From NCBI GenBank assembly GCA_003993805.1, contig RSEF01000012.1, positions 1,915,832-1,979,831 on the forward strand: a DNA stretch of 64,000 nt, read 5' to 3'. The notes under the pieces were generated by a model that was not told where the DNA came from, did not search any database, and saw nothing but the letters and a program-made list of their open reading frames with translations. Each line of letters opens with the position of its first letter. Position 1 is the stretch's first letter. This document shows positions 35,601 to 50,100 of this stretch, piece after piece. This DNA comes from Himantopus leucocephalus. Lineage: Eukaryota; Chordata; Aves; Charadriiformes; Recurvirostridae. Made by a program: the position numbers and the translations under genes.

Positions 35601-38600
35601 ATTAGTTATCATCTGTTGCATGCCCAAGTGAAGCCTTTGCTTGTAGCTAGGAGGCAGGGAGCAGATTTTCAGTTCCCTGCTGTGACTGTAAGGCCAGGTA
35701 AATAGAGAAGGAGGAGACAGCAGGGGGTTTATGTGACTTGAGGAGCAAAGAAGATTGTAATGGTAAATGTTGGATTACTTTTAAAAACAAGTAGGTCATT
35801 GAAGATACTGTGGCTGGTGAACGGAAAAAGAAAGGAAGGCGGATTTATTCCTTGTTCTTCCAAAGATTTGTTACGCTGTAAAGCTCACTTCACTGCTCAG
35901 CGTGCTGTCATTTTTAATTTTGGAAGTTTTGTTTCTGTTTTTGTCAGTGGTCCAGCAAGGGTGACACTGGCCCTGAGATTAGGGACCTGGGATCTTCAAA
36001 GGAGCCTTGGTTCCCAGTTCCCCTGGGCATTGTGAGTGGGCTGAGCATTACCATAGTGCTTGCGGGGAACATCAGCTGTTGTTTCCGTTTCCTGCTCTAG
36101 CACAGGGATTTGCCTGTGACCCCAAGGTGCTCAACACAAATTGTTCAAAATTCAAGATGTCTTTTGTCTTCTGCCCCTATTGCAGGGTGCTAGCATGCAA
36201 GAAAAGCATCCATTGCCATCCCTGCCTTTTGTAGAGGGGAAAGGATCCAATGATAATTATTTGACATCAGGTATATACATAGAGTATTCATAGCATCAGT
36301 ACTGTGTATGTCTGATTTGGAGTATAAATGATAGCTCCAACGTGTTCTTAAACTTTCAGTGTCTTGGTGTTCATTGAAAAAGAAATCATAGCATGATAAT
36401 ACCATGCTTACATCTAGTGCATTTCATGGCTGATTATTAAAATTACTTGCAGACAAGTTTGCTCTCACATCTCAATACAGAAGAGAAGAAAAACATTACA
36501 GTCTGTCTGCTGTAAGTAGGTAAATTGAGGCTCGGGCGAGGGAAATCCATACTATGAACAGTGAGTCTGATGGAGGGCTGGGGAGGGAACCTGTGAATCC
36601 TGATGCCAGGACTTATCTTCCAAATGTCTTCCTTAATAACAACTGTTCTGTTTATCACTTCAGGCTCATTACTACATCTGTTAGCACTGAGCAATGGATT
36701 CTAGGAAATACAAGTGAGAGAGACAAACTTTCAGCTTGGAATTCTCCCTTAGGAAACTTATTTCTGGCACGTTTCACAAGTGGCAGCTTCTTGTTTATAT
36801 TCATAGGGTTTATAATGTGGTATTTTCTCTTTGGCCCTGCCCTTAGCTCCCTCCCATGACCAGGCGATATGCCTTTGTTCTTGCCTTGCCTCTGCTGTTG
36901 GTGCGAGTTTGGAGGGCTGTGCTCCTGATGCAGAGCCCGAGCAGCAGTTTATTGCTAGCTTTCCCTCCTCCTTAGATGTGCGCTAGCTCTCGAACGACAT
37001 TTTGAGGTGCCTGAAGCATTCTGTGGAAGAAAATTAATTGGTTTTGACAAACCACAGCAGTCCCTTGGGTGCCTGGGAGTGCAACATTTATTGAAACCAG
37101 GCAGGAAATCAAAACGCTCTGGTGTTCATTCACCTCCAGTGCAGCTGTATCAAATATAAAAATAAAAAAATCCTTAACCTTCCTCTGGATTTTTCACTCT
37201 GACATTTGGATTGTCCACTCACTTTCTAATAAAACCTCCTTTTTCTTTTAAAAGAGAGTTTAGTGGTCATGAAAGATGCCAGAATGACAGCCCAGGGAGT
37301 AGACGGTCTCTGTTTACCCACAGAGCAAACGCAGCGTCAGGGCAAATGTACTTGCCACTGTACTTCCACCTTGACCTGCAGCATCCCAAAGGAGGGTAGG
37401 GAATTGCAGTTTTTCGGCACTTGTAGACTTGGCCTCTCTGCTTACACAACTCAATAAGGGAATCAGGCTTCTCCTGCTATTGCAAAACAGTATTAAGGAA
37501 GGATTTTTCATCACAGCTGTAGATATAACAACTTCAATGCAAACCTCAAACTGAAAGCACTCCGCTAGCAGAAACCACCTCCTGGCCCCACTCTTCCAGG
37601 AGTCTGGCCTGTCTTCCTAACATATTGGTTACAATCTGATTCGTTTCTAAAACATATGTTGATATCCAGTGCAAGTTACAACCGTTCTTGTCGGCAGAAG
37701 AAGATACCTATATACGTGAAAGGTGTGCTGCGGTGTTTTGCCCCAGCTGTGACCGTGCCTGCAGCCATGTGGATGCCCTTCAGTCAGCCACTGGCTTGAG
37801 GTCGCTGGTCTGCCCTGTGCAGACTTGTTGATGGGAGTCATTGAGTTACTATCAAGTCTGAATTAGTCGGTTCACCTTTAAAAACAAAATAACCAGCAGT
37901 GTTCTTCACGTGACTCTGCAGGCAAGACTGGGAGGTGAGGGTAGTTGTTTTTAAACAAAAGCTAGTTACTGCCCGGGTGCAGTCACAAAATAGGGTTGGT
38001 TTTAGTTTTAATGGGGTGTCAGCTTGTAAAGTGACATGGGACTTCTGGACTGTGCCCTACTTGATAGGGCTGTGGAATCTTTTTACAGGTCGTCTGCTGT
38101 CTGTGGGCATCCCCAGGAACGGTGTTAGTGGGGGAAACCATATGCTTTTAGCCTGGAGGATTAGGGTTATTGTGGGTCCTAGCCTCATGGACTGGAAAGA
38201 GTACTGGAGCCACAGGCAAGGACTGGGGAAAGGATTCACAGACAAATGATGTAACAGGAGTTACTCAGCCCCTCCAGGGCCTTATTGCAGCAAATTTTGG
38301 GGAGTTTAACAGGCTTTTTTTTCTGTTGTTGGTCACCACATGATTTTTATGGGTATGGTAGGGGTGAGCACTCTGAATTCAGCAAACGAGTATCTGGGGG
38401 AAGCTGTGTGTTTAGGCCGAAGGTCCTTGCCTGTGTTCTTGGCAGCTGCAAGTGCCAAATGGAGGTGGGATGCCAGGCTAGGAACCCAGCCTTGCCCCTG
38501 GACTGTCGGTGTGGTTAGAAACCCTGCAGGTGGACTGGTGCCTCCTGCTAATTGCTGGGGTGGCAGAGGTGGGGAAGCAATAAGGATGGAGAGAGGAAGC

Positions 38601-41600
38601 ATGTGCTTCTGAAGTCTTGCTGTGAATTGGCTCTTTACAGTTACTGCCTGCAGAGACAGAGCAGGGGTGCGTGGTGTCTGTAAAAGGGACAGATGGGGAG
38701 ACCAGCCTTAGCAGGTCCTTGAGACAGAGCAGGTAATGTGACTGCGGCAGCGAGTGGAGGAGTGTGAATGGCTGCTCGCTCTGCGTCATGGGGAGATGGT
38801 GAGAACTCCTTAAGCAATTAATTAGCGCAGCTGAGAAGCTGAGCTCACTGCTAAAGGTGATCTGCAGTTGTACCAACAGATACGCACACAGGCTTTATTT
38901 TTCTGGCTTGGAACCTAGCTGGGGGCTTGTCTTGGTGTGGTTGTTCATGAATAGCTCGTAGAAGCACTGCAGTATTTTGTAGAATACCTAGTCAAGTAAT
39001 GTGGGAGGCCAAAGCGGGGGTCATCAGCGATCCTAAATGCAGCTTTGGCCAGTTTGGGTACTGTAGGAGAAACATTCACATACATGGTCCATGGCAGAGC
39101 GGTGGTTCCACGCTGTAGGACTGCACCATCCCACCTGTCTGATGTGAGCTCATGTGGAGGGACATAAGTGGGCACCAGCACCCAGGAGGAGGGTGGGTGT
39201 GTGGATGTTCATATGGACAAGAGTGGTCGAAGGTTTGCCCTAGCAGGGACTGTGACCTGAGTGCTGGCAGACTTGATGCATGGAGTGGCAGCACCACTCT
39301 CTGGAATTACTGCATGGGTTTCTTCTTTACCTTTTTCCTTTTCTAATGAGTCTGCTTTCTGGCATAGCAATTATCTACTTTGGCTATCAATGTCTATAGG
39401 AAACTGACTCTAGCTAGAATTGTAAATTAACTGCTTTGAAGCTTATGTCCCAGATGTCAGTAGTGATAGATACTGTTAAGTGGTTTCTAGCTAGAGAAGA
39501 CTTTAAGCGGTGTCATTTTTCATGGGAAAACTTCCCATATGCTTCTCCAAGAGGCTTTTCTGGGCAATTAAATGACATGCTGTATGCAGAGATAACATGA
39601 ATTCAGAGAGCTCTTGCATTTCATCTTCTATGACATATCATAGGTACAATGGAAGTGGTCACTATGGGTTTGGCTTTTGATCTCAGTTACTTCTACAGGA
39701 GCAGGGTTTGCCACCCCAGCTATCACCTGTAACCAGCAGGACTCCTGTGGTATTTGTTGTACGAGCAGTGATACACCATGAAGCTGGGATGTGGGAGGAT
39801 CCGTGGCAGAGGGAATCCCATCCTAAGGACAAGGGAGCCCACTGAATGGCAGTATAGGCTACTCAGCCTTGCAGGGCACCAAGGCTCTTCAGCTCCTGAG
39901 CTGGTGGGATGTCTGGTAACAGGGAGACAACGCTCTAGACAAGGTTTAAGTGTCATGGGAGTGAAGATCCTTTGATGCAACTGAATGGCACCTTCTTATC
40001 CTCTCTTATTTAACAGACTAATAAAGTTCTCACAAGAAGTGTCTGACTGTAGGGATAACTAAAGTTTTCTGCTGCTCACGTTTAGGGCAACAGGACAGAG
40101 AAGTCTGGGGGAAAACTTGGCAAAAATCATCATTCTAGATGCATGCAGGGTCTCACGTGGCCCTTGGCAAAGGAAGGGTACAGCATGGATTGTGAGTTAG
40201 GAGAGGGGTTTCAGCGTCCCCCACAGAGAACATCTTCTGGTAACACCGGTAGCTTCAGTCAGTTTGGGAACTGAGGTGTGGGCTGCCCGGGTCCCTGTGC
40301 ATCTCCGTGCACCGTGCCATCTGCCTCTGTGCCTCCCAGGAGTCGAGCCCTCTGTTTAAGATTTTCCTTGCTTGACTCCTCTGTGCCAGCAGTCCTGAGG
40401 TTCCTGCTGCTTTGCATTACAGCCGTGTGTCAAGAAATCCCAGCTCCTGGGGTCAAGTGCTAAGCGTTTGCTTCTTTATCAGATATTTACTTAGGAGGAT
40501 TTCATTATACTGAATCTACTAGCTTTGAATAAATTCACATGCAGTAAATTTATTCTTGTTCTTTTTGAAGGGACTTCTATGCTAGAGAAAACCTTGAAGA
40601 AGACCATTTATACCAAAAGCAATTACTTTCCCAGTAATTTTGTATGTATTTTACTGCAGATACTGTATTTCTATTTGACTATGAGCTTTCTCCCAAGTGC
40701 CACTGCTGTGCTGAAGTGGAGGAAGTTAGATGCTTGAATCTGTGGTGCCCCAACATTTTCACAGTTAACACTGAATGAATTTGTCTATGCAGTTATTTGA
40801 ACAAGCTCCACCTGTCTGAATAAAGCTACAGGTTGATCTTATCAGAGTCCACTTGGGGTTGCTTCATGTGAAGTGTGTGTGTGGGGGGGGTTGTTTTGTT
40901 TTCCTGGGGTTTTTTGGTTGGTTGTTTTTTTTCTTTTTTTGGCAAGACCGGTGTGTCGGGTTCTGGTTGTTGGATTTCTTCAGCCAGGTGGTAGAAATGG
41001 TCTTATGTGACACTGCAGAGGGCATCTCCAAAGCCTCGTCACTTGGGTCATGAGTATCCAGGAACCGTACTCTGCAATATGGATAAGCTGAAGTATTGGC
41101 AAAAGCAGTTTATTATATGATTTGGAATACTAAACAAACCTGTAAAAAATCCATGTGCAAATAACTTTCAAATGTGTAGTAGGAGCAAAGCTGAATTCTT
41201 CCCTCCAGCAGCTGGTTTGCTCTGGCAATATGCTGTCATGCCATATGCACAGGAACTCTTTCTGGTGGCCTCAGTTGCAGCTCTCTGCACAGGATCTTCT
41301 GCGGTCACTTGACCAAGTCCAAAACAAAGCAGGAGGAAAAGCTCAAGTAAGGATTTAAGCATTTTGGTCTGATAATCCATCAAGTCTTCTCTCCACTGGT
41401 TTATTTTACATGCTGTGCTTCAGTGGAAGGAAAACCAGCAGGTAAGTCATTCAGCACCTCTGTATAAAAGTACTTGGTGGTCCCTGTGATTAAAAAAGCA
41501 ATGCTTTGGGGCTGGAGGTTTGATTTACCAAAATTGCTAGTTTTATAGATACTGATGGTGATAACAGCTGTCCATCCTCCATTTAAATGTGCTCTTAGCA

Positions 41601-44600
41601 TTTCCAGGGTGCAAGCATGTGCATGAATCCTTTTGAAAATGGACAAGAGAAAAATGGGGGGACATGCACGAAAGAGAAGCGTGTTCCTATTAAAATCCAG
41701 AAGGGTAGGATATTCTGTTTTTCTCCAGCATGAGTTTCTCATTAACAAGATTTGTTTCACTTAGAAGTGGCTCATTGACTGGTTTAAAAAAAAAGAAAAC
41801 CGAACCAAAACAAAAAACCTTGAAGAAGTGTAGGTCCCTGTTAAATTGCAAATTCTATATTCTGTGCTGGATTATTGTTTTATGGGAACCAATGATAGTT
41901 ACAGTGCACATATCTACATGTTTCATCAGAAAGCAAAAATGTTTTTTAAGGGAAATTATTACACAGAAAAAACTTTCAATTAATTATAAACTGTTGCTGT
42001 TACAGTGTAATACTTCTGCTCAAGCCCAAATCTGAAATGAATAAAAAAACTTGTCATCTGAACAGCTCTCAACATCCCAGTCTAAACTTTGTGACTAGCT
42101 TTAACCCTTGCTGCAATAGACTGAAGAGAAAAATCACATAGTGACTCTCTTATTGTTGCTGTAATGAGGTAGATGGAAACATTTCTCTGAGCATTTGCAT
42201 GGTGTGAGAATGTTGTAGAGCTTTCTGGGCTATTCATTATCCAAGTAAGCCGCTTGCATCTGGCAGAATCGTGCGTTCCACTTGATTTTTGACCTTTTTT
42301 CCTTGCATGGCATTTGGTTTAGGATTTCATGACAAATAAAAAAATTTATTTCTGCATCAGTATGACTGTGAAGTTTCAGTTAGTCCAGGGCACACACTTG
42401 AGCTGATTTGCCTGAAGTAGTTGGTCAGGACATTTGTGCTTGGGTCCTGTCTCTGTCTTGAGCCTATTCTCTGAGCCTGGGTAGGTCCTTGACCTCTGTG
42501 CATCATCCTGGTGTAGAAATGTATTGATGGATTTCCATCCAATGTGAATTCAGAAATTCTCAATGCATGAGGGAAGTTTGCAACACCCTCCACAGAAAAA
42601 TCTAGGGATAAATTGCATGCTGTTGGTTATTTTTAACAGGAAACCAAAAGAAAAATAAGCACACTGTGAGCGTTTTGTAATTCATGTTTTGAAGTTGACA
42701 CTCAATAGGTAGAAATTAGCCTGAACAGAAAGTAAAGAAAAAACTTTGGGCACAACAGGGCTTTGCACTGCTTTGCTAGTATTCATAGAAAAGTACATTT
42801 TGGCAGATTTCTAGTTTCAGCTTCTTCATGTGCTATTATAACCCTCTTCAAAGAGATCTAGCAAACCTTGGAAAAATCACACATGTGAACTCACTTAAAT
42901 CTCTTTTCCCCTCCAAAGCTTCTAAGTGGGGGTTTAAGCCTCAAGCTGCTTCTAGTTGTTGAAGTCTGCCTCAGTTTTAGTTATTTTTCTCATGAAAGAC
43001 TGAGCAGAAGTGAAATTGGTGCTGTAATAAAAGTTGTCCCTATTTCATAAGGACCTTAAGAGCAGCTGTTGAGGACAAACATTAGCCTAAGAAGGTCTCC
43101 AGGGGTTGGCTTTGACGGAGGTAATCTTTCTTGTAATACCATTCCTAATGTGGATCTCTGTTAGCTATATGTAATAATTTCTTCCTCTGTATTTGTTCTG
43201 GTACATCTCTAGGGCTGCTTGTATGTGCTGTAGAATATTTACCTTATTTCTTTCTTTCCATCTATTTTGCCATGGTCTTATAATACGTGTCTGTCGCAGA
43301 TCTGTTCTCTTCTAAATGTGTAGTGTTCCTCCTAGTTTCTGTCTTACTCCTTAAAGCAGGTTTTTGTTTGTCTTCTCCCTCAGATGTCCTTCTTGGAGTG
43401 TTGCACCTGTGAGCTGAGGGTAATTCAAGTTGCAGTTGCAGCTCCCACTCATGGTATTTGCGGTGTTGGGAGCAGAAGGGAGAGGAGTGGTACAGCAGTG
43501 GTTGCCTCAGTATCCTCTGATTCTCGCTGGTGGCTCCTGTTCAGCTATGTCTGTTGTCCAACAGATACTGAGGAATTCAACTATGGTAGCTACAGTCTCA
43601 AACTTGTTGCATGTGGTCCTGGCATATTTCCCCAGCAAATCTTTCCTGTTTGCTGTTCGTTTCTCCTGTCTTGACACTAGCTGTTATCAAGTGGCATCTT
43701 GATGCTTTGAGATGTCTGGAGGTGTTTTAGGTATCTTGTTACTCCTACTTCTCTTTCTTTGCATCTCTTTTGCTATATAGATGATACCATAATAGAATAA
43801 CACCTCATGGAGGAGACTGTTGAATTTTGTTTTGACTACTACTGCTTGATCGCGTTTCTCATTGCTTTTTCCTGCTTATTTTTTCCATGCTTTGGATTTA
43901 CCTAAAAATGTTTTGGTCAAATATTGAGGCACCCTAAACCATGGCAGAACAAGTCTTCTCTAAGAATAATATTAGAACTCTTGGTCAAATCTTCCTCTAC
44001 CTCTGCCACCCCAAAACCCATCTTCACCCCAGTGCCATCTCACCCATTATATATGCAACTCCAATGTTTCTGGTGGCAGATAATTTCTTTTATTTGTCAT
44101 CTAGCGTGCTCCTGGCTGTCTGGCCATTTATGCAGAAAATCCAGATAGCTTTTAGACCAGTCAGAGGAATTCCACAGTACTGAGTTAACTGAGAGGTGGG
44201 CGACTCTCTTCATCTCTGACCTTTTGTTTGCTCCAGCTTAACAGAAGGGTGTAGCATCCGGGATGGGTCTGGGTCACGTCCATGGTGTGCAGGGCAATCA
44301 TTCTTCTATCTGTTCTGCCACCTCTTCTGAGCAGCAGCTCACAGCTGTAATTTCTGTAGCCAGAGAGACTCAGCAAGTGGTGGATCAACGGGACTGTCCA
44401 AACTGTTCCAGGAAGGGCCCTGGAGACCGCTGGGTGTCAACCAGAGCCAGACCTCTGCTGCTTTCCGGGGAGACCTGGGGCCGCGTCACCCATCTGTCGT
44501 CCCCTAGGAAGGGAAGCGATCCAGCTGACCAAACTCAATTACTTTGTCAATGAGGATAAATAAGGATCATAATCCAATTGTTATGGCAATTGCAGTGCAG

Positions 44601-46900
44601 TAAACTCGAGGCACCTTTCCAAGGCTTCTATATTTATACCATGCTCGTTTAAAGCAAAAGGAGGCAGAGCAGCTTTCCCCAGGCTTTCCCCGTGTCCTGA
44701 ACAAAGCACACCACCAGCTCAGACAAACCTGTGATGGTTAATAGATGTCAGTAGGACCATCTCTCTTGCTGTGTCTTACTGGTATGTTCTGCGTCTAGCA
44801 CCAGGGACTGGAAGGCTGATGGTGACTGATAAAAATAATGAATACATAATAAATAAATAATAATTCGTGGCACTATAGTTCCCAGCTGTACAGCACTGAC
44901 TTCACCCACTCAGTACAAAGATTTAGGCAACAGCTACAGGTGGTGATCCCTTGTACCAAAACTGTGGGAAATTCAGACTATTTCATTTAAAATCTAAGTT
45001 CATAGTCTTTTGAATCTGAAAATATAGCATAGCATCCAAGTTTATAGTACTTAGGACTATGGGTGAAGGAATTTTCTGAAAGTGTATAAGCAAATCTGAA
45101 CAAGATTGATTATTAATTATCAGGTCCTTACAGGAATCTCAGTTTCTTCTGTGTTCCAAATGATAATAACAAGATAATGAAGACATATTTTCCATAGCTG
45201 TTACTGAAAGCTTGGTACAGGCTGTAGTTGAGGCAACCAGGTCATACTTTGGTTAAATTATTAAAGATTGTTGTATCTAATTAGTTGGATACAACGAAGG
45301 TAAGTCAGCAGCATAGCACCTACAAAGTGGGGTCTAACGTTACATTAGATCTCTTTTACAGGTAGCTTGTGTGCAATGCGTTTGTTCTAATGACTCATGG
45401 CTGATGCCCACAAGGTGTGTGCCATGACTACTTGTACAGTGGTAGACCAGATATCCACCATCCTTCAGGGTAGAGCTGCTGTGCCCCGCTGTGTGCCATG
45501 GCGGCGGTGGCCGGGCGCGGAAGGGCTGAGTGGGGAGCTCAGAAAACACAAAGGTTTCGAGTCTCCAGGACTGATGTCTCCCTGGTCTCCTCCTACATTG
45601 AGACCTGTGTTCCCATGCTCACTGCGAAGTCATAAAATCAATTACAAATTAAAGGCCAGATTCATGAGTTCACTTCAGCTGCTCTAGTGATACAAAACAG
45701 CTGCAAATTCAGCTTTTATGCTGCTGTTTCTTCCCCCGGCTTTTATGTGTTAGTAGCTTTGCCTTTTAAAAGCATTTTTTTAAATGGCTTGAGATTGATG
45801 CTTAACTTCAAAGTGCTAACTAATATTGCATTGCAAATTCCTCCTTGGGCTACTTGATTACTTTTTTTTTTAATAATTTTGAAAACAAAGGATATTCTTC
45901 AGGGCAATACTGTGCCAAGGTGAATGAAGTTCCAGAGCGCACATCAGTGCAATCTGAACAGAGCATTGCCGTTCCAACAGTCAGTTCTAAACCCAGGATT
46001 TGCACAATTAAGAACGCCTGTTATGATGTATAATTCTGTTCGGCTAAGCAGTTCTTGGATAAAAACAAAAGAAATCTCAATTCTGCCCTCTCACAGACTA
46101 GTACCATTTGTCTGCTCTTGTTAGAATTCATTGAATTGTGTAAGGGTTCAATTTTTATTTTTTTTAAATTAACTGTGGTTACTTCGTAGTTATCTTCATG
46201 CTGAAATTTCCTACTTTCCCTTCTTCTAATAGTATTAAGCAAAAACATAACAATCATGATTAAGGTTTAAGAATCTAAGTTAAGTAACATATTTCAAAAC
46301 ATAATCTATATATTTTAAAGTCTCACATTATGTAACTAGCACACAATTTAATTTTTGGATGGCTCCATTGTACATTTCAGGTTGCAGGCATTGCTGGCTT
46401 TTCTTTCTAGTCTAGTGTTAAAACATCAAATTTCCTGATTTCATCATGCGTGGTCTTGCACAGTTGCTTTTAAATATTTAATCCAAAATTACTGATATGC
46501 CTGCTCTACTTTATAATGCTTTTTTGGGGGACTAATGACAAGTCCTTAGGATTTGTAGGGTTTTCTCGTGTTTAAATCGGTAAGTATTCTTTCCACTTAG
46601 CTCTATCTTAACATATATTTATTGTAACTGAAAGCTTCTGGCAGGCACAATCGCCCCTGGCTTTATAGCTTTTTTAGCAGGTCCTTGACCAATTAACTTG
46701 AATTAACCAGCAATGTCTGGGGTGTGTGCCTGTACAGGAGGTAGGTTTCTGTTTGCGTAGCCCACGCAGTGACATCAAGAAGACGCAACCCTGCGCCGAC
46801 TAATGCACCCTTTTCCTGAATTTGAATGGCTTTTCTCTAGAAGCATCCTAGCCATGGGTTTCAGAAGTTTATAAATGACTGTCTCCATATGCCTGCATAA
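32623..46900 (+). other. Intron 2, middle part, no gene seen
   Basis: No exon with recognisable protein similarity. The stretch 33580-33790 has evenly mixed, non-repetitive sequence that could be conserved non-coding DNA. 44821-44865 is an AATA-rich low-complexity patch. A small inverted repeat, GTTGTATC (45270-45277) and GATACAAC (45288-45295), is present. An isolated CpG-rich patch near 45498-45530 is listed separately. Confidence 0.4.
45498..45635 (+). other. Short ORF starting in a CpG-rich patch, doubtful
   Basis: An ATG in the context GCCATGG opens a 45-codon frame (MAAVAGRGRAEWG at the start) closed by TAA at 45633-45635. The first 30 bases hold four CpGs, unusual for this CpG-poor intron, and resemble the start-codon regions of CpG-island genes. 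No domain, splice donor or polyadenylation context supports a real gene. It could be chance, part of a lost first exon, or a small intronic transcript. Confidence 0.12.
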
Positions 46901-46976
46901 TTCAGGTGTAAAACCGTCCAACAAGTTAAATCAGAAATCGGACAAAGAGAGAGGGGACAAGGGAGGAGAGATTATA

Positions 46977-47150
46977 TAATCCTCTTTACTGGAACAAGTG
47001 AAAAATCTCACTATTTTCCCCCAAATAAGCAATATGCTCTGTCAGTACAACAATAAAGGGTGCGTGTGCATATTCATCGCAACCTGTATAGCCATACATT
47101 TGTATAATTAATCAGGACTGGGGGAAAACACATTTGCATCTACGCAAATG
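46977..47150 (+). promoter_or_regulatory. Candidate enhancer: cluster of OTX, homeodomain and octamer motifs
   Basis: Within 175 bp there is TAATCC (46977-46982, OTX/CRX type), TAATTAATCA (47105-47114) and a perfect reverse octamer ATTTGCAT (47132-47139). The octamer lies in an inverted repeat, CATTTGC (47131-47137) and GCAAATG (47144-47150), which could hold two POU proteins. Such clustering is common in neural enhancers, but AT-rich DNA also produces it by chance. Confidence 0.25.
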
Positions 47151-47159
47151 GTTTTCCAA

Positions 47160-50100
47160 AAAAATGAAGCAAGGAGAGACTGTTCCAAGTAATCACGACG
47201 ACTCTCCTTGCTCGGTGCAGCAGGTCGGCGGACGGCACAGTGAACTTCCACGGGGTGGATTAAGGAAAGGGGTTCGGCTATTAATTAATGTTTGCCAGCC
47301 TTTGTGCACCCGCGTGGCTGTGCCTGCCCAGGGCAGCGGCGTGTGGCTGCGGGGGGCAGGAGGTACGTGTGTGCAGTCAGTGTGTTGTGTTGGTGATGGC
47401 TCCTTTGCTCTCGGGAAGATTAACCTATTTTTAGACCAAACTGTTGGTGTGAGGCCAGAAGAAACCTTCCATCTTTTAGATTTATGGAGGTTGCCAGGCA
47501 GATCTTAAACACTTTCTCTAAGCTACATTTATTTGTGTTTTGGCTTCTTTTTGAAGGCCAGGTTCCCTGTATCTCCTTGGATAGGACCCTCGATATTGAA
47601 ATGGGTCTGGAGTTTGTCAAGTAATCTAATTCATTCAACATTTGGAATTACGGTGCTAAAAAAAAGTAATTTATTTTCTAATTATTCCCTGTCTTGCACA
47701 ACCGTGCATTGCTGAAGTGTCGCTATTTAAAATATTTATCTCTCTCCGCTGCGTGATCGGCTTGAAGGCCATGGAGGGGCGATGAAATAAAAGCACTCGC
47801 TCCCAACGCAGGCACATTACTTTGCCTTGTCTTGGGCTGTTTTGACGTCTCCCTGTAAATACATTTATTTTTCATTAGGATGTTTCTGGGTTTGTGGCAT
47901 CCAGGAAAGCCAAAGCCATTATGCTGTTCATCTGTTACAGGCAAAATGAAGATAAACAAGTGTAATGAACTGCTGCTGAAGCCATTTCTCTGTTGTCTTT
48001 CCCTTGCTTGGAAGCACGTGCATGTGTGGGTACAGCCTCGCTTGTGCGGGCTGGATGGGTGTGAGCTGCTGTCGGCACTTGCGTTACTCATTTGCGAGGA
48101 GGATTCAAGCTCCCAGTGCGCTGTAGTCTCAAGATTTCGCTGTTGTGTCTGGAGAGCTCAGGCATGGGGCATCACACGTGGCTTCCTTCAGGGAGCTGTG
48201 GTTTTTAACTTGTAATCCTGCTCCCGCAGCAGTTCCGTCCGTCCCTCTCCAACGTGTTGCAAGGATAAATGCAGCAGGATGTGAGGTGTAATGTCTGTGA
48301 GGTCCAAGTAGGTACCAGTGGGTTTGGTGGTGGGGATTGGAGGAACCTGCAGAAGATAACATGCAAGGATTTCTTGTGCACGCTGGACAGCCTCATCCCA
48401 GCGATGGGCTCAAGAAAACTACCGGAGAGCCTGTGGCACGGTAGCAAATATCCAGTATGGCTGGAGGTTGGTGGGTAGGGAGTTAAACACAGCTAGAGAC
48501 AGAAATATTGTTTGGAGATCAAGGAAAGCTTGGAAAGGATAGAAAGTAAGCTGCAAAGAGGCATGAAGACGAGAATAAAAATGAAAGCGAATATTGAGCT
48601 TTCTAGGGTGGCAGATATGCTCTTTCTTCTTCCTAGTCTTTCAATTATTTCTCATTTATTTGAGCCCTCCCTCCCATGCCTGTCCCCACCCTCCCAAACT
48701 GACTTGCTCATTGAGTCCAAGCGAGTTTATGCTGAATTTTAAAATAACTTATTTTTCTCCATCTCTAAACTGCTAATCTCCCAGGCTGAGGAATCCTGGG
48801 ACAAAGAGGAGTCCGCAGAGTGGAACTCTGTAAAATTAGCTTTTGCAGCATTAGTGTTTGCACAGTTACAGGCTGAAGACCTGCACCCCCCCGCCTGGCA
48901 GCCTGCCTCCCTTCCCCAGGGAGGCTGTAAGGCAGCTCAGAGCGTGCTGCCTTCCTCTTCCTCCTCCTCCTCCTGCCTTCCAGCCATCCCTCCGCTTCAA
49001 GAAGAGCAGAGGGGAGAGGTTTGCATCCTTTTGGACAGGGGTTTAGTTTGCATTGTCTCGGACTCATCTGCTGTTACTGGAATGTGTTCTCTCTCAAATA
49101 CAGCATAAAATTGAAATTCTGGTGCCGATGTGAAGTCACGGGGGTGATCATCTGGGAAAAGAGAGCATGGTGGGGGGATGTTTTGGGGGTGAAGGCACTT
49201 GGCGCGTGCTGTGCATTGCTGCCTTCTGCTGTGAGCGCCCCGTCTGATCTTGGGCAAGCGATTTAAATCTGGGACCTCCGTATGCAGGATAGGGGTGGTT
49301 TGGGGGCTGAGGGAAGGTGTGCAGGTGAGTGTGTTACAGACTGGTGTGCTGCTGCGATTACCCCGCAGGGAGAGACCTCTCCGTGCCGTTGAGAGATACG
49401 CAGGCAGGGAATGGCTGTGAGCGAGCGGCTGCAACCCGGAGGCTGCAGCGCAGCCCAGGGCACTCTGCCTGGGTGCCCGAGCGAGCAGAGAAGCCAAAGC
49501 ACCTCTGTCTCCTGTCTTTACACTAATAACTGTGAACCGTGCAGTGTCTCATGCACTAGAAACCCCTGCAGTCTCTCTAAAAACATAGCCCTTCTGGCTT
49601 TTAGGGGCCTAATGAGACTGCACGTGTGTTTTCTTTTTATGCAAGCAATAGATGGTGACCTGAAATCTAGCTTTGAGCTCCTTTTGACCATTTCATGTGC
49701 TCTCTTATGCCCAGTTTTGGTGTAAGAACTCTTCTCTTGAGCAATTTCCACCAGTTTTCACTCTCTGCTACTTGCTTCCTGCAAATCACCTGTTCAGACC
49801 CCATCTCCATTGCCTGCGCTTCTTTATTCCTCACTGCTTCTGCTGTTTATTAACTTGCTCTGCGTGGCATCTGGGGAATTTGTTCATTGGAAAAGCAAAA
49901 TGAAGTTGCGTTACAGCCTAACACATGTAGCAAGCTACTCGCAGCCCTGCCGAGCCTTGAGCGGGATCCAGCGCTAACGCTGCAAACCCTCCCCGCTTCC
50001 TCTCCCGGCCCTGCTCAGCTGATTGCCTTCTATTTTTCCTTGTGGTGGTGTTATTAATAATCATATACCAATCTCCTCTGACAATCACAATCATTTCCTG

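Noticed and set aside
48512..48742. ORF starting MEIKESLERIESKLQRG, looking like a coiled coil
   Set aside because: The charged helix-like start covers only about 30 codons and then becomes random. No splice sites or family match.
48997..49497. 166-codon minus-strand ORF
   Set aside because: No domain or family similarity and no CpG island. Random open frames of this size occur in tens of kb.
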